A DNA stretch of 64,000 nucleotides from Myxococcota bacterium (GCA_041389495.1 JAWKRT010000002.1:744001-808000), one strand, 5' to 3'; positions 52,800 through 61,987 are shown, counted from the stretch's first letter. Notes: generated by a model not told the origin, from the sequence alone. A program made the numbers and translations.

Positions 52800-53990
52800 C
52801 TAACGAGCGCCCGGCGCGAACGTGACGGGCATCTTCCAGAAGCCGCGGAAGAACTCCGACTGGATGCGCTCGATGCCGCCGCGGTCGACCTCGTAGTCGG
52901 GGATGCGGCGCATCACCTCCTCGAGCAGCGCGCGGCCCTCGAACTTCGCGACGTGGTGTCCGAGGCACATGTGCTGGCCGGCGCCGAACGACAGGATGCG
53001 CGGCGCGCGCCGGTCGACGTCGAAGCGGTCCGGGTCGGGGAACTCGCGCTCGTCGCGGTTCGCCGAGCCCCACAGGAACATGATCGCCGAGCCCGCCTCG
53101 AGCTTCTGGCCGTGCAGCTCGAAGCCCGTCGCGATCGTGCGGCCGAGCATGTGCGTCGGCATGTCGTAGCGGAGCGCCTCGTGGAACGCGTGCGGCAGCA
53201 GCTCGGGGTCGGCCGCGCAGCGCGCGCGCTGGTCGGGGTTCTCCCAGAGCCGGCACAGCGTCGCCGAGAGGATCTTCGGGAACGTCTCGGTGCCCCCGAT
53301 GATCATCATGTTCAGGTGGATCGCGATGTCCTTCGCGTCCTGCTTGCGCTCGAGCAGGTCCTCGCGGAGGAGCTTCTCGAGCACGGTGTCCTCGGGCGCG
53401 CCCTGCTTCTCGGCCCGGCGCGCGAGGTCGAACAGGTAGAGCCCGAGCTCCTTCTGGTTCTTGAGTCCGATGGCCGTGGTGCCGCGCGTGCCGGGCTCGC
53501 GGTGGAAGAAGCCGTTCACCCAGTCCATCACCATGTTGGCGTCCTCGAGCGGGATGCCGAGCAGCGAGCACGCGGTGCGGACGGCGACGGGGCCGCCGAG
53601 GTCGTGCACGGCGTCGGCGCGGCCCTTCTCGACGACGGCGTCGACGGCGTCGCGCGCGAAGTCGCGGATGCGCGGCTCGAGGCGCTTCAGGTACGCGGGC
53701 AGGAAGAACGGGTTGAAGTACGAGCGCACCTTCGTGTGCTCGCGCCCGTCGTAGTACGTGAGGTTCGGCGCGCTCGGCGTCTGGTGCGTGAGCAGGTGCG
53801 TGGTGGTCGTGCCCTGCTGCGACGTGAAGTTGCGCTGGTCGGTCTCGAGCTTCCAGACGTCCTCGAAGCGCGAGATGAACCAGCAGTCGAACTCCTCGAG
53901 ATAGTAGGCGGGCGCCTCGTCGCGCAGCTGCTTGTAGACGGGGAACGGATCGTCCCAGATCGTCTCGTCGAACGGGTGGTAGGCGACCAT
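52800..53990 (-). CDS. Cytochrome P450
   Basis: A 396-aa soluble P450 from ATG 53990. Oxygen-activation helix MIIGGTETFPK, ExxR as EALR, and haem-binding loop FGAGQHMCLGHHVAKFEGR with the proximal cysteine are all intact. No membrane anchor, as in bacterial class I enzymes. It needs a ferredoxin and reductase, which are not adjacent. It diverges from the LLM oxidoreductase (162-nt gap). It probably hydroxylates a hydrophobic substrate whose alcohol could be passed to the dehydrogenases at 57-60 kb; that link is inferred. Confidence 0.92.
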   Translation of the reverse strand: MVAYHPFDETIWDDPFPVYKQLRDEAPAYYLEEFDCWFISRFEDVWKLETDQRNFTSQQGTTTTHLLTHQTPSAPNLTYYDGREHTKVRSYFNPFFLPAYLKRLEPRIRDFARDAVDAVVEKGRADAVHDLGGPVAVRTACSLLGIPLEDANMVMDWVNGFFHREPGTRGTTAIGLKNQKELGLYLFDLARRAEKQGAPEDTVLEKLLREDLLERKQDAKDIAIHLNMMIIGGTETFPKILSATLCRLWENPDQRARCAADPELLPHAFHEALRYDMPTHMLGRTIATGFELHGQKLEAGSAIMFLWGSANRDEREFPDPDRFDVDRRAPRILSFGAGQHMCLGHHVAKFEGRALLEEVMRRIPDYEVDRGGIERIQSEFFRGFWKMPVTFAPGAR

Positions 53991-54152
53991 CGGGGTCTTC
54001 GGGGCTCCATGTGCAGGGGTGGTCCCGCCCTGCGTACGGGCGGGGCGGCGGCACTCTACCAGCGATCGGGGCGCGACGGACCCCCTCCGCCCCGCGCGCG
54101 CGGGTATGCTCCCGGGCCGGCCGCCGCAGGCCCGTCGACGAGGAGCCGCCCC

Positions 54153-55043
54153 GTGAAGTTCTGCAGCATGATGTCGTTCGTGAACCCGGAGTACTACGTC
54201 GAGCTCGCGCAGCTCGCGGAGGCCTGCGGGTGGGACGCCTTCGGTCTCTCGGACCACGTCGTCAACCCGGACGTGATCGAGGCGAAGTATCCGTACAACG
54301 CCGACGGCTCGCGCATGTGGGACCACTCCGCGCCGTGGCCCGACGTGTGGGTCGCGACGGCGGCGATGGCCGCGGTCACGAAGCGCCTCGAGTTCATCCA
54401 GAGCGTCTACGTGCTGCCGATGCGCGACCCGTTCACGGTCGCGAAGGCGCTCGGCACGGCCGCGCTGCTCTCGCACTACCGCGTGAGCCTCGGCCTCGGG
54501 CTCGGCTGGATGAGCGACGAGTTCGAGATCCTCGGCCACTCGTTCGCGCGCCGCGGCGCGCGCGCCGACGAGATGGTCGAGGTGATGAAGAAGCTCTGGA
54601 CGGGCGGCCTCGTCGAGCACCACGGCGAGTTCTACGACTTCCCGAAGCTCGCGATGAGCCCGGGCATGAAGGGCCCGATCCCGATCGTCGTGGGCGGCAT
54701 CTCGAAGGCCGCGATGGAGCGCACGGCGCGCATCGGCGACGGCTGGGCGCCCGCGTACCTCACGGTCGACCAGGTGCGCGACGGGCTCGCCTTCATCCGC
54801 GAGCGCCAGAAGCACCACGGCCGCGAGGGGCACCCGCTCACCGTCTACACGGCGTGCCTCGACGCCTTCGACATCGACGGCTTCAAGCGCATGGAGGACG
54901 CGGGCGTCACGCACCTGGTGACGACGCCGTGGCTCTTCGGCGACCGCGCGATCGACTACAAGGACATCGCGAAGGGCGCGCCGCTCGACACGCTGCGCGC
55001 CGGCATCGAGCGCTTCGCGGAATCCGTGATCGCGAAGATGTGA
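54153..55043 (+). CDS. LLM-class F420-dependent oxidoreductase-like protein
   Basis: A 296-aa TIM-barrel protein from GTG 54153 with AGGAG 7 nt before. The luciferase-like pattern is seen in ELAQLAEACGWDAFGLSDHV, a conserved VYVLPMRDPFTVAK strand, RVSLGLGLGWMSDEFEILG and PIVVGGISKAAMERTARIGD. This is characteristic of F420-utilising members found in mycobacteria and in some Gram-negative lineages, but FMN-dependent relatives exist and cofactor cannot be settled here. The gene diverges from the P450 and converges on the five-gene operon end. Confidence 0.85.
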   Translation: MKFCSMMSFVNPEYYVELAQLAEACGWDAFGLSDHVVNPDVIEAKYPYNADGSRMWDHSAPWPDVWVATAAMAAVTKRLEFIQSVYVLPMRDPFTVAKALGTAALLSHYRVSLGLGLGWMSDEFEILGHSFARRGARADEMVEVMKKLWTGGLVEHHGEFYDFPKLAMSPGMKGPIPIVVGGISKAAMERTARIGDGWAPAYLTVDQVRDGLAFIRERQKHHGREGHPLTVYTACLDAFDIDGFKRMEDAGVTHLVTTPWLFGDRAIDYKDIAKGAPLDTLRAGIERFAESVIAKM

Positions 55044-55049
55044 GGCGCG

Positions 55050-55067
55050 GCGCCGGCCCGCCGGCGC
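55050..55067. terminator. Small hairpin between convergent genes
   Basis: 8-bp arms (55050-55057 and 55060-55067) in the 30-nt space between the LLM stop and the stop of the convergent AttH/CrtC-like gene. Very short loop; possible shared terminator. Confidence 0.35.
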
Positions 55068-55073
55068 GACGCG

Positions 55074-56231
55074 CTACATCCAGCTCTCGTCGTCGAGGCC
55101 GAGCTCGGGCCACGGGCCCGACGCGATCGGCTGGCAGTTGCCGACGCCCGTGCCGCCGACCGTCGGGTCGACGACCTCGACGCACGTGTCGCGGATCTGG
55201 TGGAGGCGGCGCGCCTGCTCGGGCGTCGTGCAGTCGGCGATGTGCTCGCCGTCGACGTGGAGCGCGCCGCGCCACTCGCCGTGGTGGTGGCCGTCGAAGC
55301 CGAAGTAGAGCCCCGCGCCGAGGTGCACGCCCGTGTCGCCGAGCACGCGGATCTCGAGCGGGCGCGCGCTCCCGTCGGCCATCGTGCAGCGCAGCCGACC
55401 GCCGAGCAGGCGCCGGTTGCGCGGGTCGAAGCGCAGCTCGGGCGCGATGTCGGCGATCGTCTCCTCGCGCCCGTCCGGGTGCTCGATGCGCGCCGTCGTC
55501 ATGCGCTGCTCGAAGCCGAGCCCCTTGAACCACGTGAAGTGCAGGTGCAGGCCGTACGGCTCGCCCTGGCTCGTGCGCATGAGCACGGGACACCAGATCA
55601 TCATGAAGCCGACGCCCGGCGGGATGCCCGGCCGCGGCTCGACGTCGGTCGGCGGCGTGCCCACGTCGTACCGCACGCCCCACGAGTGGTCGCGCGTCGA
55701 CACCCAGCTCGACGCGTCCATCTCCGTGCGCTCGCCGTCGACCTCGATCCAGCCCGAGGCGACGCCGGTCTGGTGGTAGCGGACGAGCTCGGAGGAGATG
55801 CGGTAGGCGGCGCGCTGGAGCGTGCGGTCCTCGGGGAAGCAGGGCAGCACGGCTTCGAACTGCCAGTCGAACGCGATCGGCAGCGTGTCGTTGCGCTCGA
55901 GCCGGAAGCGCACCTTGCGCAGCGGCTCGACCACCTCGTAGTGGATCGGGCCGATCGACATCGTCGTCGGCTTCGGCGCGAGCGCGCGGCTCGCGCGCAC
56001 CGTCCACTGCTCGGCGCCGCGCGACACCGCCGCGTACGCGTCCATGACGTTGCGGTTCGTGTACTTGCCGAGGCCGAAGCCGATCTGCAGCCCGCCGTCG
56101 CGCGCCATCGCCATCGCGCAGACCTTCTCGGTCCACGCCGGGTCGCTCACGGCCGGCGTCGCGAACGTCTCGGTCGTCTGGTGGATGAACTGCTCGTCCT
56201 CGGGGAGGATGTCGCCGATCGGGTTGTTCAC
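55074..56231 (-). CDS. AttH/CrtC-like (DUF7064/7065-type) protein
   Basis: A 385-aa protein starting at GTG 56231, which overlaps the phosphotransferase stop. The double lipocalin-like beta fold of hydroxyneurosporene-synthase/AttH proteins is suggested by WTEKVCAMAMARDGGLQIGF, DASSWVSTRDHSWGVRYDVG and many antiparallel strands. Proteins of this type are often encoded immediately beside APH-type phosphotransferases in actinobacteria, exactly as here. Enzymatic role is unknown: hydration of a double bond or ligand binding are both possible. Last gene of the five-gene operon. Confidence 0.65.
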   Translation of the reverse strand: MNNPIGDILPEDEQFIHQTTETFATPAVSDPAWTEKVCAMAMARDGGLQIGFGLGKYTNRNVMDAYAAVSRGAEQWTVRASRALAPKPTTMSIGPIHYEVVEPLRKVRFRLERNDTLPIAFDWQFEAVLPCFPEDRTLQRAAYRISSELVRYHQTGVASGWIEVDGERTEMDASSWVSTRDHSWGVRYDVGTPPTDVEPRPGIPPGVGFMMIWCPVLMRTSQGEPYGLHLHFTWFKGLGFEQRMTTARIEHPDGREETIADIAPELRFDPRNRRLLGGRLRCTMADGSARPLEIRVLGDTGVHLGAGLYFGFDGHHHGEWRGALHVDGEHIADCTTPEQARRLHQIRDTCVEVVDPTVGGTGVGNCQPIASGPWPELGLDDESWM

Positions 56232-57376
56232 GTGAGCGGGCTCCAGCTGCCGTCGAGCAGGCGTTCGAGCGCCGGCCGATGGGGGATCACGGAGTCGGGG
56301 TCGTCCGTCCACTGCGACTGGCCGAACGCGATCATGCGCCGCTGGATGCGCGACATGACGATGCCGTGTCGCAGCGCGGCGTAGACGTAGTACCAGACGA
56401 GGTCGCGCGGCGTGCGACCACTCGCGCGTTCGTAGGCGGCGGCGGCATTCGGCAGGCGGAGGAAGTCGGGCAGCCCCGTCATCCCCACCGCGACCGCGAT
56501 GTCCTGGAAGAAGGCGTGCATGAAGCACAGCCAGCCGAGGTCGAGCTCGCGCGGGCCGAGCCCCGCCATCTCCCAGTCGAGGAGCGCCGCCGGCTCGAAG
56601 CCGCGGTAGATCACGTTGCCGATGCGCGAGTCGCCCCAGCTGATGACGGGCTCGCTCTCGTGCGCGGGCCAGTGCGCGTCGAGCCACGCGAACGTGCGCT
56701 CGAGCAGCGGGTGGCGCACGCCGTCGGCGACGACCCACGCATAGTAGTCGCGCTGGTTCTCCACGTGGCGCTCGAGCGGCGTGTCGCCCTTCACGGGAAA
56801 GGCGAGGAAGCCCGCGTCCGCGCGCTCCGCGTCGATCGCGTGCAGCGCGGCCATCGCCTCGACCGTCGAGCGCTCGAGCGTCGCGCGCTCGGCGTCCGAC
56901 GCCTCGAGCACGAAGCCCGCGAACACGTAGGGCGGGACGTCGGACGGCACGCGCCCCTCGACGCGGTCCATCGCGAGGAAGGGCGCGCCGAGGTGCGCGG
57001 CGTCGGTCTCGAGCCAGCGCACGCGCGGCACGGGCACGCCGCCCTGCGCGGCGACGAGCCCGAGCAGCCGGAACTGCGCGGCGAGGTCGTAGGACGGGAA
57101 CACGGGCACGTCGCGGTGCTGCGGCGCGAGGCGCGCCACGAGCGACAGCGTCTCCTCGCCCGCGTCCGTGCGCACGCGCGCGTCGAACAGCAGCGTGTCG
57201 CTCGACATGCCCGAGCCCGACGGGCTCGACAACGCGGGGATCTCGACGGACGCGCCCGCGCCGAGCCGCCCGGCGAGCCACCGCTCGAGCCGCGCGCGCG
57301 CCTCCTCCCGGTCGAGCGTCGACCGCTCGACGCTCGTGATCTCGTCGATCGAGGGTGCGCGCTCGTCCGCCGCCAC
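56228..57376 (-). CDS. APH-type phosphotransferase family protein
   Basis: A 382-aa kinase-fold protein from GTG 57376, 1 nt after the alcohol dehydrogenase stop. Hinge MDRVEGRVPSDVPP, catalytic loop ISWGDSRIGNVIYRG and metal-binding ALLDWEMAGLGPRELDL are present. The usual His of HGD is Trp here, a change I associate with ACAD10/FadE36-like enzymes rather than antibiotic kinases, so drug resistance is not implied. It may phosphorylate a hydroxylated acyl-CoA or alcohol intermediate (inference). It overlaps the AttH/CrtC-like gene by 4 nt. Confidence 0.82.
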   Translation of the reverse strand: MAADERAPSIDEITSVERSTLDREEARARLERWLAGRLGAGASVEIPALSSPSGSGMSSDTLLFDARVRTDAGEETLSLVARLAPQHRDVPVFPSYDLAAQFRLLGLVAAQGGVPVPRVRWLETDAAHLGAPFLAMDRVEGRVPSDVPPYVFAGFVLEASDAERATLERSTVEAMAALHAIDAERADAGFLAFPVKGDTPLERHVENQRDYYAWVVADGVRHPLLERTFAWLDAHWPAHESEPVISWGDSRIGNVIYRGFEPAALLDWEMAGLGPRELDLGWLCFMHAFFQDIAVAVGMTGLPDFLRLPNAAAAYERASGRTPRDLVWYYVYAALRHGIVMSRIQRRMIAFGQSQWTDDPDSVIPHRPALERLLDGSWSPLT

Positions 57377-57377
57377 G

Positions 57378-58496
57378 TCAGCCGAGGCTCAGCACGGTGC
57401 GGATGCCGCGGCCCGCGCGCATGTCGTCGAAGCCCTTGTTGATCTCGGCGAGCGGCCGGCGCTGGCTGATCATGCCCTCGAGATCGAGCGCGCCCTTGCG
57501 CCAGAGCGCGAGGAAGCGCGGCACGTCGCGGTGGCTGTGGCACGAGCCGAGCAGCGAGCCCGTGAGCTTCTTCTCGTGCGTGAGGAAGAGCGCGGGGATC
57601 GGGATCTCGAGCATCATCTCCATCGGCGCGCCGACCATCACCGTCGTCCCGCCGATGCGGCAGGCGTTGATGCAGTCCTGCACGAGCCTCGCCGACCCCG
57701 CGCCGTCGAAGCCGTAGTCGACGCCGATGCCGCCCGTGATCTCCTTCGCGCGCGCGACGACGTCGTCCTGCGTCGGGTCGAGCACGTCCGTCGCGCCGAA
57801 GTTCGCCGCGTGGTCGCGGCGCTCGGCCACCGGGTCGGACACGATGATGCGCGACGCGCCCGCGAGCCGGGCGCCCTGGACGATCGAGATGCCGATGCCG
57901 CCGAGGCCGGTGACCAGCACGGTCGCGCCTTCCTCGACCTTCGCGGTGTTGAGCACGGCGCCGACGCCCGTCTGCACGGCACAGCCGATCACGCACGCGA
58001 TCTCGAGCGGCGTGTCGTCGGGCACCTTCACGGCGCTGTTCTGGTGCACGACCGTGTAGGCGCCGAAGCCGCCCACGCCGAAGCCGCGGTAGACCGTCTT
58101 CCCGCCGCGCGACAGCGGCGACGTGCCGTCCGGGCGCGTTCCCGTCATGAAGCCCTGCGCGTCGACGCACAGCGTCGGCTGCTGGCGCACGCAGTAGTAG
58201 CAGTGCCCGCACGGCGGCAGCGGCGTCAGCATCACCTTGTCGCCCTTCGCGAGGCGCGTGACGCCCGGGCCGACCTCCTCGACGACGCCCGCCGCCTCGT
58301 GCCCGAGGACGACGGGGACCTGCGCGCCGCCGGGCGTGTCGACCATCGTGAGATCGGAGTGGCAGATGCCGCAGTTCGACACCTTCACGACGACCTCGCC
58401 CGTTCCCGGGCTCTCGACGGCGATGTCGTCCGCGATGGACAGGGGCTTCTGATGCTCTTCGAGCAGGGCGGCGCGCATGGTCGTCGCGGACGTCAT
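57378..58496 (-). CDS. Zinc-dependent alcohol dehydrogenase (MDR family)
   Basis: A 372-aa MDR enzyme. Catalytic zinc ligands: Cys in NCGICHSDL, His in LGHEAAG and Cys in VIGCAVQTGVG. Structural zinc Cys cluster in PPCGHCYYCVRQQPTLC. Rossmann motif VTGLGGIGISIV and Asp at VSDPVAERR, so NAD(H) is preferred. It converts a primary or secondary alcohol to the carbonyl, followed by the aldehyde dehydrogenase encoded just upstream. It sits 76 nt downstream of that gene and 1 nt before the kinase-like gene. Confidence 0.92.
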   Translation of the reverse strand: MTSATTMRAALLEEHQKPLSIADDIAVESPGTGEVVVKVSNCGICHSDLTMVDTPGGAQVPVVLGHEAAGVVEEVGPGVTRLAKGDKVMLTPLPPCGHCYYCVRQQPTLCVDAQGFMTGTRPDGTSPLSRGGKTVYRGFGVGGFGAYTVVHQNSAVKVPDDTPLEIACVIGCAVQTGVGAVLNTAKVEEGATVLVTGLGGIGISIVQGARLAGASRIIVSDPVAERRDHAANFGATDVLDPTQDDVVARAKEITGGIGVDYGFDGAGSARLVQDCINACRIGGTTVMVGAPMEMMLEIPIPALFLTHEKKLTGSLLGSCHSHRDVPRFLALWRKGALDLEGMISQRRPLAEINKGFDDMRAGRGIRTVLSLG

Positions 58497-58572
58497 GGGG
58501 TCTCCTGTGTGCCGGCGGTGCGGCCGGGCGGGTGAAGTCGTTCCGTTCGCGGAGTGGGGCGTCTTCGTTCGC

Positions 58573-60030
58573 TCAGCTCGCCCACACCACGCTCTGCAGC
58601 TCGCTGTACGCGTGCAGCCCGAACTCGCCGCCGTCGCGACCGACGCCGCTGCGCTTCGTTCCGCCGAACGGCGCCTCGTGGTTGCGCTGCGTGGTGTCGA
58701 GGCCGACGTTGCCCGAGCGGAGGCGGCGCGAGATCGCCATCGCGCGCGCCGCGTCGCGCGAGAACACGTAGTCGTAGAGACCGTACTCCGTCGCGTTCGC
58801 GATCGCGATCGCCTCGTCGTCGTCGTCGCACGGGATCGCGACGACCACCGGGCCGAACACCTCCTCGCGCGCGATCCGCATCGAGGGCGGGCCGGTGACG
58901 AGCGTCGGCGCCGCGAAGAAGCCGCGCGCGAGCGCCGGCCGCTCGCCGCCGGCGACGACGTCGCCGCCGTCCTCGCGCGCCGTCGCGATCCACGCCTCGA
59001 TCCGGTCGCGCTGCGCGGCCGAGATCACCGGGCCGACCACGGTCTTCGGGTCGGTCGGGACGCCGACGGGAAGGCCCGCCGCCAGCGCGGCGAGCCCGGC
59101 GACCACCTCGTCGAAGCGGCTGCGGTGCACGATCGCGCGCGTCGGCGCCGTGCAGATCTGCCCGCTGTGGAACGTGAACGTCGAGCCGATCATGCGCACC
59201 GCGTTCGCGACGTCGGCGTCGTCGAGCACGAGCGCCGCGCCCTTGCCGCCGAGCTCGAGCAGCATGCGCTTCAGCGTGCGCGCGCCCGTCTCGGCGATGC
59301 GCGTGCCGACCGACGTGCTCCCCGTGAAGCTCACCATGTCGACGTCGGGCGACGCGACGAGCGCCTCGCCCGTCTCGGGCGTCGAGCCCGTCACGACGTT
59401 CACGACGCCGTCCGGGAAGCCCGCCTCGCCGAGCAGCTCGACGAGCCGGAGCACGCCGAGCGGATCCTGCGGTGCGGGCTTCACGACGACCGTGTTCCCC
59501 ATCGCGAGCGCGGGCCCGAGCTTGCCCGCCATGTTCGTGATCGGGAAGTTGTACGGCGTGATGCAGGCGACGACGCCGACGGGCTGTCGCCGCGCGATCG
59601 CGTTGACGACGCCGCCGGGCGCGAGCGGCGTCGCGGGCATCTCCTGCGGTGCGAGCGGGAGCACGTGCGAGTGCAGCGCGCGGCGCGCGTAGTCCTCGAA
59701 GCGCGCGATCGCGACCGGGATCTGCATCTGCCGCGCGACGGCCTCCGTGCACCCCGTCTCGGCGATGACGAGCGGGACGAGCGACTCGGCGCGCGCGCGC
59801 AGCAGCTCGGCCGCGCGCGCGAGGAGCGCGGCGCGCGCGGCGGGCTCGGTCCGCGACCAGGGCTCGAAGGCGTCGCGCGCGGCGGCGGCCGCGCGTTCGG
59901 CCTGAGCCGCCGAGCCCTCGGGCGCGCGACCGACGAGCTCCTCGGTCGCCGGATCGACGACGTCGTAGGTGCCGCGCGCGCCCGGCTCGCGCGCGCCTGC
60001 GATCCGCAGCGTGTACGCGGCGTCGCTCAC
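58573..60030 (-). CDS. Aldehyde dehydrogenase family protein
   Basis: A 485-aa ALDH from GTG 60030, overlapping the amidohydrolase stop. Catalytic elements are PYNFPITNMAGKLGPALAMG, a GSTSVG cofactor loop, general-base Glu in MLLELGGKGAA and nucleophile Cys in FHSGQICTAPTR. The C-terminal GLDTTQRNHEAPFGGTKRSG is normal. It oxidises an aldehyde to acid with NAD(P), a natural partner of the zinc alcohol dehydrogenase. Succinate-semialdehyde, vanillin or aliphatic substrates cannot be discriminated. Confidence 0.92.
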   Translation of the reverse strand: MSDAAYTLRIAGAREPGARGTYDVVDPATEELVGRAPEGSAAQAERAAAAARDAFEPWSRTEPAARAALLARAAELLRARAESLVPLVIAETGCTEAVARQMQIPVAIARFEDYARRALHSHVLPLAPQEMPATPLAPGGVVNAIARRQPVGVVACITPYNFPITNMAGKLGPALAMGNTVVVKPAPQDPLGVLRLVELLGEAGFPDGVVNVVTGSTPETGEALVASPDVDMVSFTGSTSVGTRIAETGARTLKRMLLELGGKGAALVLDDADVANAVRMIGSTFTFHSGQICTAPTRAIVHRSRFDEVVAGLAALAAGLPVGVPTDPKTVVGPVISAAQRDRIEAWIATAREDGGDVVAGGERPALARGFFAAPTLVTGPPSMRIAREEVFGPVVVAIPCDDDDEAIAIANATEYGLYDYVFSRDAARAMAISRRLRSGNVGLDTTQRNHEAPFGGTKRSGVGRDGGEFGLHAYSELQSVVWAS

Positions 60031-61877
60031 GCGCGCGCTCCGGAAGCAGGGGCGGCCGATGCGCGCGGCGGCGGTGCGAGCGATGCGGTGCGCGTGTCGG
60101 CGCCCGGCCGCAGCACGCGGCCGGGCAGGGCGCCCGTCGGACTCCCGTCCTCGAGCGTGCGCACGCCGCCCACCCACACGCCGCGCACGCCGATCGCGTC
60201 GGCCGTGAGGCGGCGGCTCGCGCCCGGGAGGTCGTCGCGGAACGCGGGCTCGGCGGCGTCGACGCGTTCGGGGTCGAAGAGCACGAGGTCGGCGACGAAG
60301 CCCTCGCGCACGAGGCCGCGGTCGCGCAGGCCGAACAGCTCGGCCGGCTCGCCCGACATCATCGCGACCGCGCGCTCGAGCGGGACGAGGCGCCGCCCGC
60401 GCAGGACGTCGCGCAGGAACGCGGTCGGGTAGCTCGAGCCGCACATGCGGTCGAGGTGCGCGCCGGCGTCGGAGCCGCCGAGCATCACGTACGGGTGCTC
60501 CCACGTGCGCGCGCGCAGCGCCCAGCTCGCATCGTCCTCGCCCGGCTGCGAGGGCCACAGCACGGTGCGCAGCCCGTCCGCCACGACGACGTCGAGCAGC
60601 GCGTCGAACGCCGATGCGCCGCGCTCGCGCGCGACGTCGACGATGCGGCGGCCCTCGAGCCCCGCGTTCGCCTCGGCGAAGGTCGTCCCGATGCGGTAGT
60701 CGCCCCAGCGCGCGAGGCCCGCGAAGACGCCGGCCTCCTTGCTGCGCGCGCGCGCGTCGAGCTCGCGCCGCACGTCGGCGTCGCGCAGCTTCGCGATGCG
60801 CTCGGGAACGGGAAGCTGCATCACCGGCGCCCAGCCCGGGATCGAGTGCAGCGCGCTGTGCGTTCCGAAGCTCGCGCACATGCCCGCGATCGTCGGCATC
60901 GTGAGCGCGACGATGCGCGCGCCGCGCTCGGCCGCGCGCTCGGACAGCTCGACCTGCCGCGCGACGCGCTCCGCGCTCTGCGCGTCCACCGTCAGCACGT
61001 TCCAGTTCGCCGGCCGTCCCGCGGCGAGCGCCATCTCCGTCGCGAGCTCGATCTCCTCGTCCGTGAAGCCCTTCAGGCAGCCGTCGACGATCCACTCGAG
61101 CGTCGTGCCCTCGTGGTCGCGAAGCGCGCGGCAGAGCGCGAGCACCTCGTCGCGCTCGGCCCAGCGCGACGGCACGGGGCGTCCCTCGCCGTCGGTGTGC
61201 GTGAACGAGAGCGAGGTCGAGAAGCCGAGCCCGCCGGCCTCGATGGACGCGTGCAGCAGCGCCACCATCGCGTCGATCTCGGACGGCGTCGCGGCGTTCC
61301 CGACGGCGCGCTCGCGCATCACCGCGCGGCGCAGCGCGCAGTGCCCGACGAGGAACGCGGCGTTCACGGCGATGCGTCCCTCGAAGCGCGCGAGGTAGTC
61401 GCCGAAGCCGCGCCAGTCCCAGGCGAGGCCCTGCTCGAGCGCGGCGAGCGGCATGCCCTCGACCTTCGCGAGCATGCGCCGCAGGTAGTCGGCGTCGTCG
61501 TCGCCGGCGAGCGGCGCGATCGTGAAGCCGCAGTTGCCGCCGACGACGGTCGTGACGCCGTGGAGCGACGACGGCGTCGCGAGCGGGTCCCACAGGAGCT
61601 GTGCGTCGTAGTGCGTGTGCGGATCGACGAAGCCCGGCGCGAGCACGAGCCCGTCGCCGTCGACGACGCGCGCGGCGTCCGCGGCGAGCCCGCCCGGTGC
61701 CGCGATGCGCGCGATGCGCCCGTCGCGCACGCCGACGTCGGCGTCGCGCGCGGGAGAGCCCGTGCCGTCGACGAGGCGCACGCGCGCGAAGAGCGTGTCG
61801 AGGCGGCCCTCGCCCGATCCCGGAGCGGGGCCGGGCTCGGGCGCGTTCGGCGCGGCGCGATCGGGAGGTCGGGACAC
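60027..61877 (-). CDS. N-acyl-D-amino-acid deacylase-like amidohydrolase
   Basis: A 616-aa protein from GTG 61877 with GAGGAG 4 nt before. Amidohydrolase metal motifs: APGFVDPHTHYDAQLLWDP, GHCALRR, a Cys-containing GGNCGFTIAPL (as in D-aminoacylases) and LGGSDAGAHLDRMCG. These zinc enzymes release an acyl group from D-amino acids or similar amides. The C-terminal ~40 residues are Ala/Pro-rich. First gene of the operon; its GTG is 246 nt from the divergent SDR. Length is above the usual ~480-580 aa. Confidence 0.85.
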   Translation of the reverse strand: MSRPPDRAAPNAPEPGPAPGSGEGRLDTLFARVRLVDGTGSPARDADVGVRDGRIARIAAPGGLAADAARVVDGDGLVLAPGFVDPHTHYDAQLLWDPLATPSSLHGVTTVVGGNCGFTIAPLAGDDDADYLRRMLAKVEGMPLAALEQGLAWDWRGFGDYLARFEGRIAVNAAFLVGHCALRRAVMRERAVGNAATPSEIDAMVALLHASIEAGGLGFSTSLSFTHTDGEGRPVPSRWAERDEVLALCRALRDHEGTTLEWIVDGCLKGFTDEEIELATEMALAAGRPANWNVLTVDAQSAERVARQVELSERAAERGARIVALTMPTIAGMCASFGTHSALHSIPGWAPVMQLPVPERIAKLRDADVRRELDARARSKEAGVFAGLARWGDYRIGTTFAEANAGLEGRRIVDVARERGASAFDALLDVVVADGLRTVLWPSQPGEDDASWALRARTWEHPYVMLGGSDAGAHLDRMCGSSYPTAFLRDVLRGRRLVPLERAVAMMSGEPAELFGLRDRGLVREGFVADLVLFDPERVDAAEPAFRDDLPGASRRLTADAIGVRGVWVGGVRTLEDGSPTGALPGRVLRPGADTRTASLAPPPRASAAPASGARA

Positions 61878-61941
61878 GGGGCTCCTCGCGGGACGCCGAG
61901 CTTACTCCCCGCGGCGAGAACGTGACAAGATCGCTCGCAGC

Positions 61942-61987
61942 GTGCGGGTTCGGCGCGCGGGTTCGGCGTGCGGGTTCGGCGTGCGGG
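61942..61987. repeat. 13-bp tandem repeat, about 3.5 copies
   Basis: Units start at 61942, 61955 (one mismatch) and 61968, with a 7-base partial fourth copy at 61981. They lie in the 246-nt divergent region between the five-gene operon and the SDR, where repeat number could change promoter geometry. The rest of the gap shows no recognised element. Confidence 0.75.

Noticed and set aside
56228..57376. Antibiotic-resistance reading of the phosphotransferase
   Set aside because: The catalytic loop and gene context match metabolic APH-fold enzymes; nothing indicates an aminoglycoside or macrolide substrate.
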